Notes: generated from the letters alone by a model not told the origin. A stretch of DNA of 64,000 bases from Pseudoprimorskyibacter insulae (GCF_900302505.1 NZ_OMOJ01000002.1:434001-498000); one strand, 5' to 3'; shown: positions 36,013-44,854, counted from the first letter of the stretch. Made by a program: numbers and translations.

Positions 36013-36031
36013 GGGCATAGATCGGGCCGGA

Positions 36032-36595
36032 TTACACGGCGACGGGGCGAACCTCGGTCACTTCGGGGATGTAATGGCGCAGCAGGTTTTCGATGCCCAT
36101 TTTCAGCGTCAGCGTCGAGGACGGACACCCGGCGCACGCGCCCTGCATGTGCAGATAAACAACGCCGCGTTCAAAGCCGTGGAACGTGATGTCGCCGCCA
36201 TCCTGCGCCACAGCGGGGCGCACGCGGGTGTCCAGCAGTTCCTTGATCTGAACGACGATATCGGCGTCTTCGCCGTCATGGTCGCGGTGGCCCGAGGCTT
36301 GCATCACATCGCCCGCCATGACCGGCTGGCCCGACTGGAAATGTTCCATGATCGCGCCAAGGATGGCCGGTTTCATGTGGTCCCAATCGACCGCGTCGTC
36401 TTTGGTGACTGTCACAAAGTCATTGCCAAAGAACACGCCTTTTACGCCGGTGACGCCGAAAATGCGTTCTGCCAATGGTGACTGCGTCGCGGCGTCGGCC
36501 GAGACAAAATCGGCGGTGCCAACGTCAAGCACGGTCTGACCCGGCAGAAACTTCAGCGTTGCGGGGTTCGGGGTGGATTCGGTCTGGATGAACAT
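36032..36595 (-). CDS. NifU-family Fe-S scaffold/carrier protein (Nfu type)
   Basis: 187 residues. The N-terminal Nfu domain (MFIQTESTPNPATLKFLPGQ, GVFFGNDFVTVTK) is followed by the C-terminal NifU-like domain with the cluster-ligating CAGCPSS motif and the typical RPAVAQDGGDITFHGFERGVVYLHMQG-type strand order. It carries Fe-S clusters to client proteins in the cytoplasm. It is monocistronic, with its own terminator. Confidence 0.93.
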   Translation of the reverse strand: MFIQTESTPNPATLKFLPGQTVLDVGTADFVSADAATQSPLAERIFGVTGVKGVFFGNDFVTVTKDDAVDWDHMKPAILGAIMEHFQSGQPVMAGDVMQASGHRDHDGEDADIVVQIKELLDTRVRPAVAQDGGDITFHGFERGVVYLHMQGACAGCPSSTLTLKMGIENLLRHYIPEVTEVRPVAV

Positions 36596-36700
36596 GGCTC
36601 ACAATCCTTATCGCTTAACTCAGATATGCGCGTCACGGGCAGCGATGTCAACGGAGCGGCAGCGGATAGGGCAGCGCGCCGTGCGGCTGCCCCCGATGTT

Positions 36701-37318
36701 TCATGCCAAGACCGAAGCCTTTTGGCGTGCTGCGGCATAGCCAGCGGCCGGATCTGCCGTCAACACGGTGGGTTGAAAGCGCAGGGTGTCCACGTTTTGG
36801 ACGCCGATGAAGCCCAGCCACCACTCCATGTAATTGGTGTGAAAATCGACGCCATAGGCCGCCGCCGCGCCCGGCGACCAGACGCCGCTTGTCACCACCA
36901 AAGTGGCGCGTTTGCCTTCCAGCAGGCCCGAATAGCCCGTCGCCGGATCAAAGCCGAACAGCATGCCGGGCTGCGTGATGATGTCGATGTACTGCTTGAG
37001 CCGGTAGGGCACGCCGCCGTTCCACATCGGAACCGAGATCACATAGTGATCCGCCGCGATGAAGTGGCGGGTCAGACGGGCAACCTCGGCCCAAGCGGTG
37101 TTTTCCGCCTCTGTCATGTCCACGCCGCCGAACACGGCCATCTTGGCCGATGCGGGAATGCCGCCAAAGTCGGGCAAATCTGCTGCGAACAGGTCAAGCG
37201 TATCAACCTCCAGGCCGGGGTCGCGCAGGCGTCGGTCGGCGATGTGGCCCTCGGCCAGCGCGGTTGATTTGCTGTCCTCGCCACGGGGGGATGCGACGAT
37301 GTGAAGAAGTTTGGTCAT
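36701..37318 (-). CDS. azoR: FMN-dependent NADH-azoreductase / NAD(P)H:quinone reductase
   Basis: 205 residues with a flavodoxin-like fold. The phosphate-binding start is LLHIVASPRGEDSKSTALA, and the flavin-contact motif is PMWNGGVPYRLKQYID, followed by GLLEGKRATLVVTSGVWSPG and FIGVQNVDTL. AzoR enzymes reduce quinones and azo compounds by two electrons and protect against electrophile or thiol stress. It is divergent from a CGNR zinc-finger protein, which may be its regulator, with repeated GTAAC motifs in between. Confidence 0.88.
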   Translation of the reverse strand: MTKLLHIVASPRGEDSKSTALAEGHIADRRLRDPGLEVDTLDLFAADLPDFGGIPASAKMAVFGGVDMTEAENTAWAEVARLTRHFIAADHYVISVPMWNGGVPYRLKQYIDIITQPGMLFGFDPATGYSGLLEGKRATLVVTSGVWSPGAAAAYGVDFHTNYMEWWLGFIGVQNVDTLRFQPTVLTADPAAGYAAARQKASVLA

Positions 37319-37334
37319 GAAGTCCTCGCGATTT

Positions 37335-37404
37335 GTAACCTTTTAAAGTAAAAATAAGGGTTACATGATTCGCGTAACTTGTAAATTGGGTTTTAACCGG
37401 TTAC
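37335..37404. promoter_or_regulatory. cluster of GTAAC(C)/GGTTAC motifs between azoR and the CGNR gene
   Basis: GTAACC (37335-37340) and GGTTAC (37359-37364) form a wide inverted repeat. CGTAAC occurs near 37372-37377, and AACCGGTTAC at 37395-37404 contains the palindrome AACCGGTT. Four related motifs in 70 bases of a divergent promoter suggest operators of a shared regulator, possibly the CGNR protein itself. Confidence 0.5.
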
Positions 37405-37449
37405 TTTCGATTTGACGGTGACGTGACCGAAGGTGAGCAGAGCGCCCGA

Positions 37450-38019
37450 ATGACTGACCTACCCAGCCCCTTTTTGATCGGCGACCATCCGGGCGCTGAT
37501 GCGCTCAATTCCCGCTGCGCGCCGTCCGGCGAATGGCTGGACTGGTGGCGCGATGGGGCGTCTTTTCTGGATTGGATGCGCGTGGCGGGACGGTTGGACC
37601 GTGTGCCGGTTGCCGATCAGGCGATGTTGGACGAAATTGCCGCCGAGGCCCGCGATCTGAGGGAAGCGGTGCGCACGCATCTGGATGAGGGTGCGCCAGT
37701 TCCATTGCAGGCGCTGAATGCCGCGCTGGCCCGTGCGCCATGGGCCGATCAGTTGCTGATTGGGGATGACGGGGGGGTGAAACCGGCCTGTCTGGCCTCG
37801 GGTGCGGATCGTTTGCTGGCAACGGTCGCACGCGATATGGCGAATTTCCTTAGCCTCGATAACCCTGAACGCACGCGCCAGTGCCAAGGGCCGACCTGCA
37901 CCCTGTGGTTCCGCGACACCTCGCGCACCAATCGGCGCCGTTGGTGCAGCATGGCCGTATGTGGAAACCGGGCCAAAGTTGCGGCGCATCGCGCGCGGAC
38001 GCGCGACGCTGAGGTGTAA
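37450..38019 (+). CDS. CGNR zinc-finger protein with ABATE domain, probable transcription regulator
   Basis: 189 residues from the ATG at 37450; a GTG at 37423 in frame is an alternative. The N-terminal ABATE domain (NSRCAPSGEWLDWW, DGASFLDWMRVAGRL) is followed by a C-terminal treble-clef zinc finger: CQGPTC, then TSRTNRRRWCSMAVCGNR, with four Cys and the defining Cys-Gly-Asn-Arg. Such proteins are thought to regulate stress genes. It is divergent from azoR, so regulation of that reductase is the simplest reading. Confidence 0.88.
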   Translation: MTDLPSPFLIGDHPGADALNSRCAPSGEWLDWWRDGASFLDWMRVAGRLDRVPVADQAMLDEIAAEARDLREAVRTHLDEGAPVPLQALNAALARAPWADQLLIGDDGGVKPACLASGADRLLATVARDMANFLSLDNPERTRQCQGPTCTLWFRDTSRTNRRRWCSMAVCGNRAKVAAHRARTRDAEV

Positions 38020-38036
38020 GGGGCCTTTGCCTGCGA

Positions 38037-39080
38037 TCACTGCGCGGGCAAGATAGCGTCGATTGCGGATAGAACCTCTGAATGGATCTGGTCGCGCGGG
38101 CGCAGGCCACGATCTGAGCAGATGTTGTCATCGCCAGCCAAGCCAATCATGACATTGCCAAACAGGCTGCATCGCGGCAGGGCGCTGAAATGGGCAGCCC
38201 CGTCGATGCTGGTGTATTGGGCTTGCGGGATTGCCTCGGCCAAGGCATCCGCGCGCATTGCTGGCGGGATCGTATCCGGCTGGCCAAGGTTTACGATCAG
38301 GACTGCGGGGGCAAGCTCCGAAAGGCTTTCGCGCGTTGCGGCCTGCGGCAGCGCGGGATCAAGCGCGATGGTCCGTGTGACCCGTGGATCGGATAGATCG
38401 GCCTCGTACTTGCTGGCATCGATCGCGGCAAAGTCTACGCCGCCCGCTGTCAGCCAGCCACAGTCTACCAGACCGGCATTGCGGTCGCAGTAGTCGATAA
38501 AACGGGACTTGGACACTTTCAGCCCCGCCATGGCCAGCGCGGAATGACCGCCCAGCGAGAAGCCAAGTGTGGTGACATCGCCATTGGGAGCAAAACCGGC
38601 CAGACCGCCGCCTTGCAGCCAATTAAGCATGGCCGTCAGATCCGCCGGGCGTTCCCAGATCATGACGGTGCGTTCGGGAAGGCTATCGCGTGAGGTGGTG
38701 CCGGGGTGGTTGGTGCCGATGACCAGATACCCGCGATTGGCCAGATGCGCGGCCAGCCAGCCCAGCTGAACGGCATTGCCGCCAGACCCGTGCGACAACA
38801 GCACAACCGGGGCTGATAGGGGAAGCGGTGCATCGGGGCGGACGTGATGCCCGTAGAACAGCGCGTTTTGGCCGATCAGCTCGGGCGTGCCTTCGGTCGC
38901 GGGATACCAAATGTGCAAGGGCAGGGGCACATCGCGATGCGCGACGTCCAGCCTGGCCTGACGATAGCCGGGCACAGCCAAAGGTGGATCAAAAGGTTTG
39001 GTAGAGGAAAGGATGACAAAGACGAAAAACAACGCAACAACGAGAACCAGCCCGCCGACGGCATAGAGTAATTTGCGCAT
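38037..39080 (-). CDS. alpha/beta hydrolase, membrane-anchored or secreted
   Basis: 347 residues. It begins with a hydrophobic helix (LLYAVGGLVLVVALFFVFVIL) that looks like an uncleaved anchor or signal. The catalytic core is of the dienelactone-hydrolase/PAF-acetylhydrolase-like type: HIWYPATEG, LLSHGSGGNAVQLG (oxyanion loop), TNHPGTTSRD, and nucleophile Ser in GFSLGGHSALA; a late His lies in GAAHFS. The substrate is unknown; an ester or lipid outside the cytoplasm is likely. A perfect 9-bp inverted repeat lies just upstream of its start. Confidence 0.82.
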   Translation of the reverse strand: MRKLLYAVGGLVLVVALFFVFVILSSTKPFDPPLAVPGYRQARLDVAHRDVPLPLHIWYPATEGTPELIGQNALFYGHHVRPDAPLPLSAPVVLLSHGSGGNAVQLGWLAAHLANRGYLVIGTNHPGTTSRDSLPERTVMIWERPADLTAMLNWLQGGGLAGFAPNGDVTTLGFSLGGHSALAMAGLKVSKSRFIDYCDRNAGLVDCGWLTAGGVDFAAIDASKYEADLSDPRVTRTIALDPALPQAATRESLSELAPAVLIVNLGQPDTIPPAMRADALAEAIPQAQYTSIDGAAHFSALPRCSLFGNVMIGLAGDDNICSDRGLRPRDQIHSEVLSAIDAILPAQ

Positions 39081-39090
39081 AAAATAGTCC

Positions 39091-39114
39091 TAGATCTGCT
39101 ATCTGGCAGATCTA
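39091..39114. promoter_or_regulatory. 9-bp perfect inverted repeat between the universal stress protein and the hydrolase
   Basis: TAGATCTGC-TATCTG-GCAGATCTA lies 11-34 bases upstream of the hydrolase ATG and 6 bases after the stress-protein stop (minus strand). It could be a repressor operator for the hydrolase gene or a weak terminator for the upstream gene. No T-run follows. Confidence 0.5.
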
Positions 39115-39120
39115 CAAATA

Positions 39121-39576
39121 TCATGTGATCGCTTCAAGCCGTTCCTTGCTTAGATCACCGGGCACGATGGTGATCGGGATTGGCAGCGACCCGGATGCCC
39201 GTGTGAGTTGCGTGACCAGCGGGCCGGGGCCTTTCTTGTCGACACCCGCGCCCAGCACCAAAACGCCGATTTCCGGGTCGTCTTTGACCTGCGCCAGAAC
39301 TTCGGAAACGGTTTCGCCTTCGCGGATCACCAATTCCGGGTCAACGCCTTGCTTGTCCCGCATCCACTTGGCGAAAACCTCAAAATGGGCGTGAATCCGT
39401 TCGCGGGCTTCTTCGCGCATGATGTCGCTGACGCCAATCCAGTGGTTGAACTCTTCGGGGGCGATGATCGACAAAATCTCAACCCCGCCGCCGGTCTTGG
39501 CCGCGCGCATGGCGGCAAAGCGCATGGCGTTCAGGCATTCGCGGCTGTCATCCAAGACGACAAGAAACTTGCGCAT
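39121..39576 (-). CDS. universal stress protein, UspA family
   Basis: 151 residues, with MRKFLVVLDDSRECLNAMRFAAM at the start and VLVLGAGVDKKGPGPLVTQLTRASGSLPIPITIVPG near the end. The ATP-binding G-x2-G-x9-G pattern is only partly kept. The family is induced in stationary phase and stress; the exact role is unknown. The ATG has a strong GGAGAC site. It is followed by the inverted repeat noted upstream of the hydrolase gene. Confidence 0.88.
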   Translation of the reverse strand: MRKFLVVLDDSRECLNAMRFAAMRAAKTGGGVEILSIIAPEEFNHWIGVSDIMREEARERIHAHFEVFAKWMRDKQGVDPELVIREGETVSEVLAQVKDDPEIGVLVLGAGVDKKGPGPLVTQLTRASGSLPIPITIVPGDLSKERLEAIT

Positions 39577-39631
39577 GGGCGTCTCCTTTCAGGGGATCAT
39601 GGCGCAAGCAATGTCGCGGTGCAACAGAACG

Positions 39632-40399
39632 TTACTGGACCGGTTCGACCAGGCCGGGCGCCAGATCATGGATCAGCGAAGCCCCGTCGTCATCAAGGGC
39701 CAGCAGGCCAAAGGCCTGACCGTTGTCAAAGGTCCACAAGCGCCGGTCGGTCATCAGCGATTGGACGTCATGCATCACCATGACCAGAACTTCGGAATCA
39801 ACCCATTTGTCCTCGACCACCGGGCTGAATTCGCGCCGGATGGTGCCGATCTGGTAATGCAGTTCGCCGCCTTCAGAGGAAGGCGAGACATTGTCTTGGG
39901 CCAGAGTGATCGCGTCTTCGACCCCGCCGATGCGGGCGATCTTGCGAACCAGCTGGCTATAGTCGCCCGGCCCGTTGATGCATTCGGTGTCGAACATGCC
40001 CGCACGGGGGCAGACCGGGTGCAGGTATTCACCGTCCGAGATTTCCTCGGCATAGACGAATAGGATTAGTCCGAACGGCCCTTCGGACAGGTCAGCCTCA
40101 GACGCGAAGGCCAAAAGGTGGTCGCGGGTCAGGCCCGGTGTCAGGTGCAGACCGGCCTGATCCAGCAATTCGATCTGCATATTGATCGGATCTTCGGGAT
40201 CGTAGGGCGCAGGGTCTGCGGCTTGTGTCGGCGCTGCGGCTGGGCGCTGCGGCTGTCGTTCCGGCGCGGCGATGGGATCTGGCGGCAATGGGGTTGCCGC
40301 GTAGTCATCGGCATTCTGGCCTGCGCTGCGCCGGCGCAGCATGACAAAAACACCAGCCGCAACGACCAGCGCACCAATCAAAATGTAAACATATGTCAT
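39632..40399 (-). CDS. unknown membrane-anchored protein coupled to ilvE
   Basis: 255 residues. The ATG at 40399 overlaps the ilvE stop (ATGA). It has one N-terminal transmembrane helix (YVYILIGALVVAAGVFVML), then a Pro/Ala-rich linker to about residue 75, then a ~180-residue soluble domain with conserved-looking segments (LTPGLTRDHLLAFASEA, FGLILFVYAEE, LVMVMHDVQSLM). The overall layout of membrane helix, Pro-rich linker and globular domain resembles ZipA, but I see no ZipA domain match. Three Cys occur in the middle (HPVCPR, TECING). Function is unknown. Confidence 0.75.
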   Translation of the reverse strand: MTYVYILIGALVVAAGVFVMLRRRSAGQNADDYAATPLPPDPIAAPERQPQRPAAAPTQAADPAPYDPEDPINMQIELLDQAGLHLTPGLTRDHLLAFASEADLSEGPFGLILFVYAEEISDGEYLHPVCPRAGMFDTECINGPGDYSQLVRKIARIGGVEDAITLAQDNVSPSSEGGELHYQIGTIRREFSPVVEDKWVDSEVLVMVMHDVQSLMTDRRLWTFDNGQAFGLLALDDDGASLIHDLAPGLVEPVQ

Positions 40400-41256
40400 T
40401 TGGATGCTGCCCAATCCCAGTAAAGCTCTCGTGCGCGGCGAGTCATGGGGCCGATCTGGTACTGTGTTTCCTCGAACCCGGTAACCGGGGTGACTTTGTT
40501 CATATTGCCGGACAGAAACATCTCATCGGCGGCATGAACTCCGTCATAGGTCAGGACCGTTTCGTGCACCACGACGCCATCGGCGCGTAGGTTCTGCATA
40601 TGGCGTGCGCGGGTGATCCCTGCAAGGAAGGTTCCGTTGGCAATCGGGGTGAACACGTCGCCATCCTTCACGATGAACACGTTGGACGTGGCCGATTCCG
40701 CGACATTGCCCATCGCGTCAGTGACCAACGCATTGCCAAAGCCGCGCGACCGCACCTCGGCCAACATGCGGGCATTGTTGGGATAAAGGCACCCAGCCTT
40801 GGCGTTGACCACGGCATCCTCCATCACGGGGCGGCGGAAACGGGTCTTGCCCAGCGTTGTTGCGGCTGCGTCGGGGGCCATGGGAATTTCTTCGAGGCAG
40901 AGCGCAAAGCCTGTCGAGCCGGGTTGCGGCACAATCGCCGTCGCATCCCCATCCAGCGCCCAGTACATCGGGCGAATGTATACGGCGGTGTCTTTGGCAT
41001 AGGCCGACAGCCCATCCCACGCCATGGCGACCATGTCTTGGGTTGCGATGGTTGGGGTGATCATCAGTGCCTCGGCCGAGCGATTGACGCGGGCGCAATG
41101 GGCCTCAAGATCCGGGGCGAGGCCGTTCACGAAACGCGCACCGTCAAAGACCGAACTGCCCAGCCAAGAGCCGTGGTCGGCGGCGCGCATCACCGGCACA
41201 TCGCCATCATGCCAAGTGCCGTTGAACCATGTGCGGATGTTTGTGCCTGTCGCCAT
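40396..41256 (-). CDS. ilvE: class IV aminotransferase, branched-chain amino acid aminotransferase
   Basis: 286 residues with fold-type IV PLP architecture: WFNGTWHDGDVPVMRAADHGSWLGSSVFDGAR at the start, the Lys that binds PLP in VVNAKAGCLYPNN, the conserved Glu-x3-Ser-Asn in ESATSNVFIV and TPIANGTFLAGITR near the end. It catalyses the last step of Ile/Leu/Val synthesis and the first of their degradation. Other class IV enzymes (D-amino acid or aminodeoxychorismate types) are possible but less likely. It is followed by an unknown membrane protein gene in ATGA overlap. Confidence 0.85.
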   Translation of the reverse strand: MATGTNIRTWFNGTWHDGDVPVMRAADHGSWLGSSVFDGARFVNGLAPDLEAHCARVNRSAEALMITPTIATQDMVAMAWDGLSAYAKDTAVYIRPMYWALDGDATAIVPQPGSTGFALCLEEIPMAPDAAATTLGKTRFRRPVMEDAVVNAKAGCLYPNNARMLAEVRSRGFGNALVTDAMGNVAESATSNVFIVKDGDVFTPIANGTFLAGITRARHMQNLRADGVVVHETVLTYDGVHAADEMFLSGNMNKVTPVTGFEETQYQIGPMTRRARELYWDWAASK

Positions 41257-41342
41257 TCCGAGCCGTCCTTTGTCTTTGGCCGGTACGGTAGGCGCGGGGC
41301 CTTGGCGCGTAAAGGGCGAAAGGTGGCGCAGGCGGCCGATCG

Positions 41343-41399
41343 CCGGGGGCTGTCTGCCCCCGGACCCCCGAGGAATATTTTTAGTCAGAAAATACAGGG
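41343..41399 (-). repeat. dispersed repeat, family B, copy 2, overlapping the panC stop
   Basis: An 8-bp stem (CCGGGGGC-TGTCT-GCCCCCGG) is followed by ACCCCCGAGGAATATTTTT and AGTCAGAAAATACAGGG. It matches the copy at 14421-14473 in arrangement and tail. The repeat supplies the last five codons (PVFSD) and stop of panC on the minus strand. The hairpin could also end panC transcripts. Confidence 0.7.
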
Positions 41400-42232
41400 A
41401 TGTTGTCGATCAGTCGGATGTTATCAATCGTGGCAGCGGCGAAAATGCGCGAAGTTTTGGTGGCGGTTGTTTGCGGCGCAAGGCCCGCGCCGTCGCGCAG
41501 TTCGAGATAGTCGATGCTGTCGAACCCTGCGGATAGGATGGTTTCGGAGGCAGCTTTGGTGAGTTGGTCGATGGGCTGGTTCTGTTGCAGGCCATTGGCC
41601 AGCGTGCGCATGGCTTTGATCAAAGCGGGGGCGGCGCGGCGGGCGGCATCGGACAGGCGCAGATTGCGCGAGGACAGGGCCAGCCCATCGGCTTCGCGGA
41701 TCGTTGGGCAGGGCACGACATCGGTCGGGATGTTCAGATCGGTTGCCATGCGTTTGACGATTTGCAGTTGCTGGTAGTCTTTTTCGCCAAAATAGGCGCG
41801 GTCGGCCAGCGTTTGCAGGAACAGCTTGGTCACCACAGTGGCGACCCCGTCAAAATGGCCGGGACGGTGCGCGCCGCAGAGCATGTCGGTCAGCCCCGAG
41901 ACAGAAACCTTGGTGGCGAAACCGTTGGGGTAGACCTCATCGGGGTTGGGGGCAAAGATCGCGTCTACGCCGAAGGGCGCCAGTTTTTCGGCGTCGCTGT
42001 CTTCGGTGCGGGGGTATTTGGCCAGATCGTCGGGGTTGTTGAACTGTTTGGGGTTCACGAAGATCGTCACGATGACGCGGTCGCATTCGGTCTTGGCGCG
42101 GTCCACAAGGCTGAGGTGGCCTTCGTGCAGGGCGCCCATTGTGGGGACCACGCCCACGGTATGGCCGGCGCGTTTCCAGGCGCGGACTTCTTGGCGGAGG
42201 GCGTCAACGGTGCGATAAATCGGGGCGGTCAT
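41381..42232 (-). CDS. panC: pantoate--beta-alanine ligase (pantothenate synthetase)
   Basis: 283 residues. It condenses pantoate and beta-alanine with ATP to make vitamin B5. Visible motifs are [19 protein letters not shown] (HIGH-like), [19 protein letters not shown], GKPxHFDGV-like [22 protein letters not shown] and the KMSKS-like SSRNLRLS. It overlaps panB by four bases (ATGA). The final residues come from a dispersed repeat. Confidence 0.95.
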   Translation of the reverse strand: MTAPIYRTVDALRQEVRAWKRAGHTVGVVPTMGALHEGHLSLVDRAKTECDRVIVTIFVNPKQFNNPDDLAKYPRTEDSDAEKLAPFGVDAIFAPNPDEVYPNGFATKVSVSGLTDMLCGAHRPGHFDGVATVVTKLFLQTLADRAYFGEKDYQQLQIVKRMATDLNIPTDVVPCPTIREADGLALSSRNLRLSDAARRAAPALIKAMRTLANGLQQNQPIDQLTKAASETILSAGFDSIDYLELRDGAGLAPQTTATKTSRIFAAATIDNIRLIDNIPVFSD

Positions 42233-43065
42233 TTGGCGGCTCCTGTCGGGGCGTCGCTTGCAAAGATGTGTTCGGCGGCGGGGAAGCTGCGGGCGCGGAC
42301 GTCATCGGCATAGGCTTGGATCGCGGCGCGGCCGTCGGTTCCAAGATTGGCATAGCGTTTGACAAATTTCGGTTTGAAGGCGGTGAAGAGGCCCAGCATG
42401 TCATCGACAACAAGGATCTGGCCGTCGCAGCCCGCAGATGCGCCGATTCCGATGGTGGGAATCGCGATTTCGGCGGTGATCTCATCGGCAAGGGCGGCGG
42501 GGACTTTTTCCAGAACGACGGAAAATGCGCCAGCCTCGGCCACAGCCTTGGCATCGGCCATTAGCGATTGGGCCGCCGCGCCGCGCCCCTGCACCTTATA
42601 GCCGCCAAGCGTGTTGATCGACTGCGGGGTCAGGCCGATATGGGCCATCACCGGCACGCCGCGTTTGACCAGAAAGGCGATGGTGTCGGCCATATGGACC
42701 CCGCCTTCGAGCTTGACCGCCGCAGCGCCGGTTTCCGACATCAGTCGGGCGGCATTGCGGAAGGCCAGCGCGGGGGATTCTTCGTAACTGCCGAAGGGCA
42801 TATCGACGACCATCATGGTCTGCTTCAGGCCGCGCGCCACCGCCTTGCCGTGCAGGATCATCATCTCCATCGTCACGCCAAGGGTTGATGGCAGCCCGTG
42901 CAGCACCATGCCGACGCTGTCGCCGACCAGCGCGAAATCGCAGATCCCGTCCATCATCTGGGCCATGGGCGTTGTGTAGGCGGTCAGGCTGACCAGCGGT
43001 GCGCCGCCTTTGCGCGCTTTGATATCGTCGGGAAGGGGGGCGGTTTTTTTGGCCGTCGCACTCAT
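42229..43065 (-). CDS. panB: 3-methyl-2-oxobutanoate hydroxymethyltransferase
   Basis: 278 residues. PanB makes ketopantoate from 2-ketoisovalerate and 5,10-methylenetetrahydrofolate. The metal-binding and active-site segments are [49 protein letters not shown] and [20 protein letters not shown]. It starts with GAGGAGA upstream and is followed by panC. The 193 bases on its 5' side form a divergent promoter region with the binding-protein gene. Confidence 0.95.
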   Translation of the reverse strand: MSATAKKTAPLPDDIKARKGGAPLVSLTAYTTPMAQMMDGICDFALVGDSVGMVLHGLPSTLGVTMEMMILHGKAVARGLKQTMMVVDMPFGSYEESPALAFRNAARLMSETGAAAVKLEGGVHMADTIAFLVKRGVPVMAHIGLTPQSINTLGGYKVQGRGAAAQSLMADAKAVAEAGAFSVVLEKVPAALADEITAEIAIPTIGIGASAGCDGQILVVDDMLGLFTAFKPKFVKRYANLGTDGRAAIQAYADDVRARSFPAAEHIFASDAPTGAAK

Positions 43066-43258
43066 TTTCCTTGCGTCTCCTCAGCGCAGGGGCGCGGGCC
43101 AAGGCGGCCTGCGCGCAATAATGTTGCGCGTCGATGTACCATTTGCTGCGGCGCGGCGCTAGGGTGGATTTTGGGCAGGGTTTGCCGTTTGGCGTCAGCA
43201 TGCTTGCAACCTGCGCCGGATTGTCCAACACTTCCCCCACCATAACTGGGAGACCCAC

Positions 43259-44728
43259 ATGACCTTCCGCATGACCCTTGCCGCCGCTTTGCTGTGCGGC
43301 ACCTCTGCCGTCGCGGCGCAGACGGATCTGACCATCGCCCTGCAATTGGAACCGCCGCATCTGGACCCGACCAGCGCCGCCGCCGGGGCCATTGACTCGG
43401 TGCTATATTCCAACGTGTTCGAAGGGCTGACGCGCTTTATGTCCGACGGCACGGTCGTGCCGGGGCTGGCCGAAAGCTGGGAGATCAGTGACGATGGCCT
43501 GACCTATACCTTCCATCTGCGCGACGGCGTCACCTTCCACGATGGCACCTCGATGGATGGTGAGGACGTCAAGTTCAGCCTTGATCGCGCCCGCGCCGAG
43601 GATTCGACCAATGCGCAGAAGGCGCTGTTTGGCGATATCGCGGATGTGACGGTGGTTGACCCGTTAACGGTTCAGGTGACCCTGTCGCAGCAGAACGGCA
43701 GCTTCCTGTTCAATATGGCTTGGGGCGATGCGGTGATCGTCGCGCCTGAGTCGATTGATGACATCAAGACCAGCCCGGTTGGCACCGGCGCGTTCAAATA
43801 CGTGCAATGGGTGAATGGCGACCGGATCGATCTGGTGCGCAACGATGCCTATTGGGGTGACGCGCCCGCGCTGGAAAAGGCGACGTTCAAGTTTATCTCG
43901 GACCCGACTGCGGCCTTCGCGGCAATGATGGCGCAGGATATCGACGCGTTTGCGGGCTTCCCGGCGCCGGAAAACCTGCCGATGTTTGAGGCCGATCCGC
44001 GCTTCCAGGTGCTTGTTGGTTCGACCGAGGGCGAAACCATTCTGTCCACCAACAACAAGATGCCGCCGCTGGATGACGTCCGCGTCCGCGAGGCGATTGC
44101 CCATGCGATTGATCGTCAGGCGATCATCGATGGGGCGATGTTTGGGCTGGGCACGCCGATTGGCACCCATTTCGCGCCGCACAATCCCGACTATGTCGAT
44201 CTGACCGGCATGTCGAACTATGACCCGGAGCGTGCCAAGGCCCTGTTGGCCGAAGCAGGCCATCCCGATGGCTTTACCACCACGCTGAAGCTGCCGCCGC
44301 CGTCCTATGCCCGCCGCGGGGGCGAGATTATCGCCGCCCAATTGCGTGCGGTTGGGATCCAGACCGAGATCACCAATCTGGAATGGGCGCAGTGGCTGGA
44401 GGAAGTGTTCCGTGGCAAGGATTTCGGCCTGACCATCGTCAGCCACACCGAACCGATGGACATTGGGATCTATGCCCGCCCGGAGTACTATTTCCAGTAT
44501 GACAACCCGGCGTTCCAAGATCTGATGAAAACACTGAATGCCACCACGGACAGCGCCAAGCGGTCCGAACTGTTGGCCGAGGCGCAGACGATCATTTCGC
44601 GCGATTATGTGAACGGCTACCTGTTCCAGCTGGCCTTCCCGACCGTGGCGGATGCCCGTCTGGAAGGGCTTTGGCAGAACGCACCGACGCAGGCGACCGA
44701 TTTGACCGGTGTGCGCTGGATCGATTGA
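43259..44728 (+). CDS. oligopeptide-type ABC transporter substrate-binding protein, no permease beside it
   Basis: 489 residues with a signal peptide (LAAALLCGTSAVAAQ) and the SBP family 5 (DppA/OppA) fold: LQLEPPHLDPTSAAAG, ESWEISDDGLTYTFHLRDGVTFHDG, PVGTGAFKYVQWVNGD, and the C-terminal SHTEPMDIGIYARPEYYFQYDN. It should capture a peptide or related solute in the periplasm. Its own terminator follows directly, and panB and a LysR gene flank it, so it is genetically alone. The oligopeptide-type permease/ATPase set at 12.8-16.2 kb lacks a binding protein, so the two may work together. Confidence 0.9.
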   Translation: MTFRMTLAAALLCGTSAVAAQTDLTIALQLEPPHLDPTSAAAGAIDSVLYSNVFEGLTRFMSDGTVVPGLAESWEISDDGLTYTFHLRDGVTFHDGTSMDGEDVKFSLDRARAEDSTNAQKALFGDIADVTVVDPLTVQVTLSQQNGSFLFNMAWGDAVIVAPESIDDIKTSPVGTGAFKYVQWVNGDRIDLVRNDAYWGDAPALEKATFKFISDPTAAFAAMMAQDIDAFAGFPAPENLPMFEADPRFQVLVGSTEGETILSTNNKMPPLDDVRVREAIAHAIDRQAIIDGAMFGLGTPIGTHFAPHNPDYVDLTGMSNYDPERAKALLAEAGHPDGFTTTLKLPPPSYARRGGEIIAAQLRAVGIQTEITNLEWAQWLEEVFRGKDFGLTIVSHTEPMDIGIYARPEYYFQYDNPAFQDLMKTLNATTDSAKRSELLAEAQTIISRDYVNGYLFQLAFPTVADARLEGLWQNAPTQATDLTGVRWID

Positions 44729-44747
44729 TCGCAGCTTACATCTTGAA

Positions 44748-44776
44748 ACCGGGGGCCGCACAGCCCCCGGTTTTTT
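44748..44776 (+). terminator. rho-independent terminator of the binding-protein gene
   Basis: ACCGGGGGC / GCCCCCGGT stem with a CGCACA loop, followed by six T residues, 20 bases after the stop. Confidence 0.9.
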
Positions 44777-44792
44777 CATGCCTGCCAAACAG

Positions 44793-44821
44793 AAAAAGCC
44801 CCGGCAAAAGTGAGCCGGGGC
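44793..44821 (-). terminator. rho-independent terminator of the LysR gene
   Basis: GCCCCGGC / GCCGGGGC stem with an 8-base loop, followed on the minus strand by TTTTTC. It lies 33 bases after the LysR stop. Confidence 0.85.
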
Positions 44822-44854
44822 AAAGGTTGCCTTGGGCAGGCGAGGGAAATCAAA

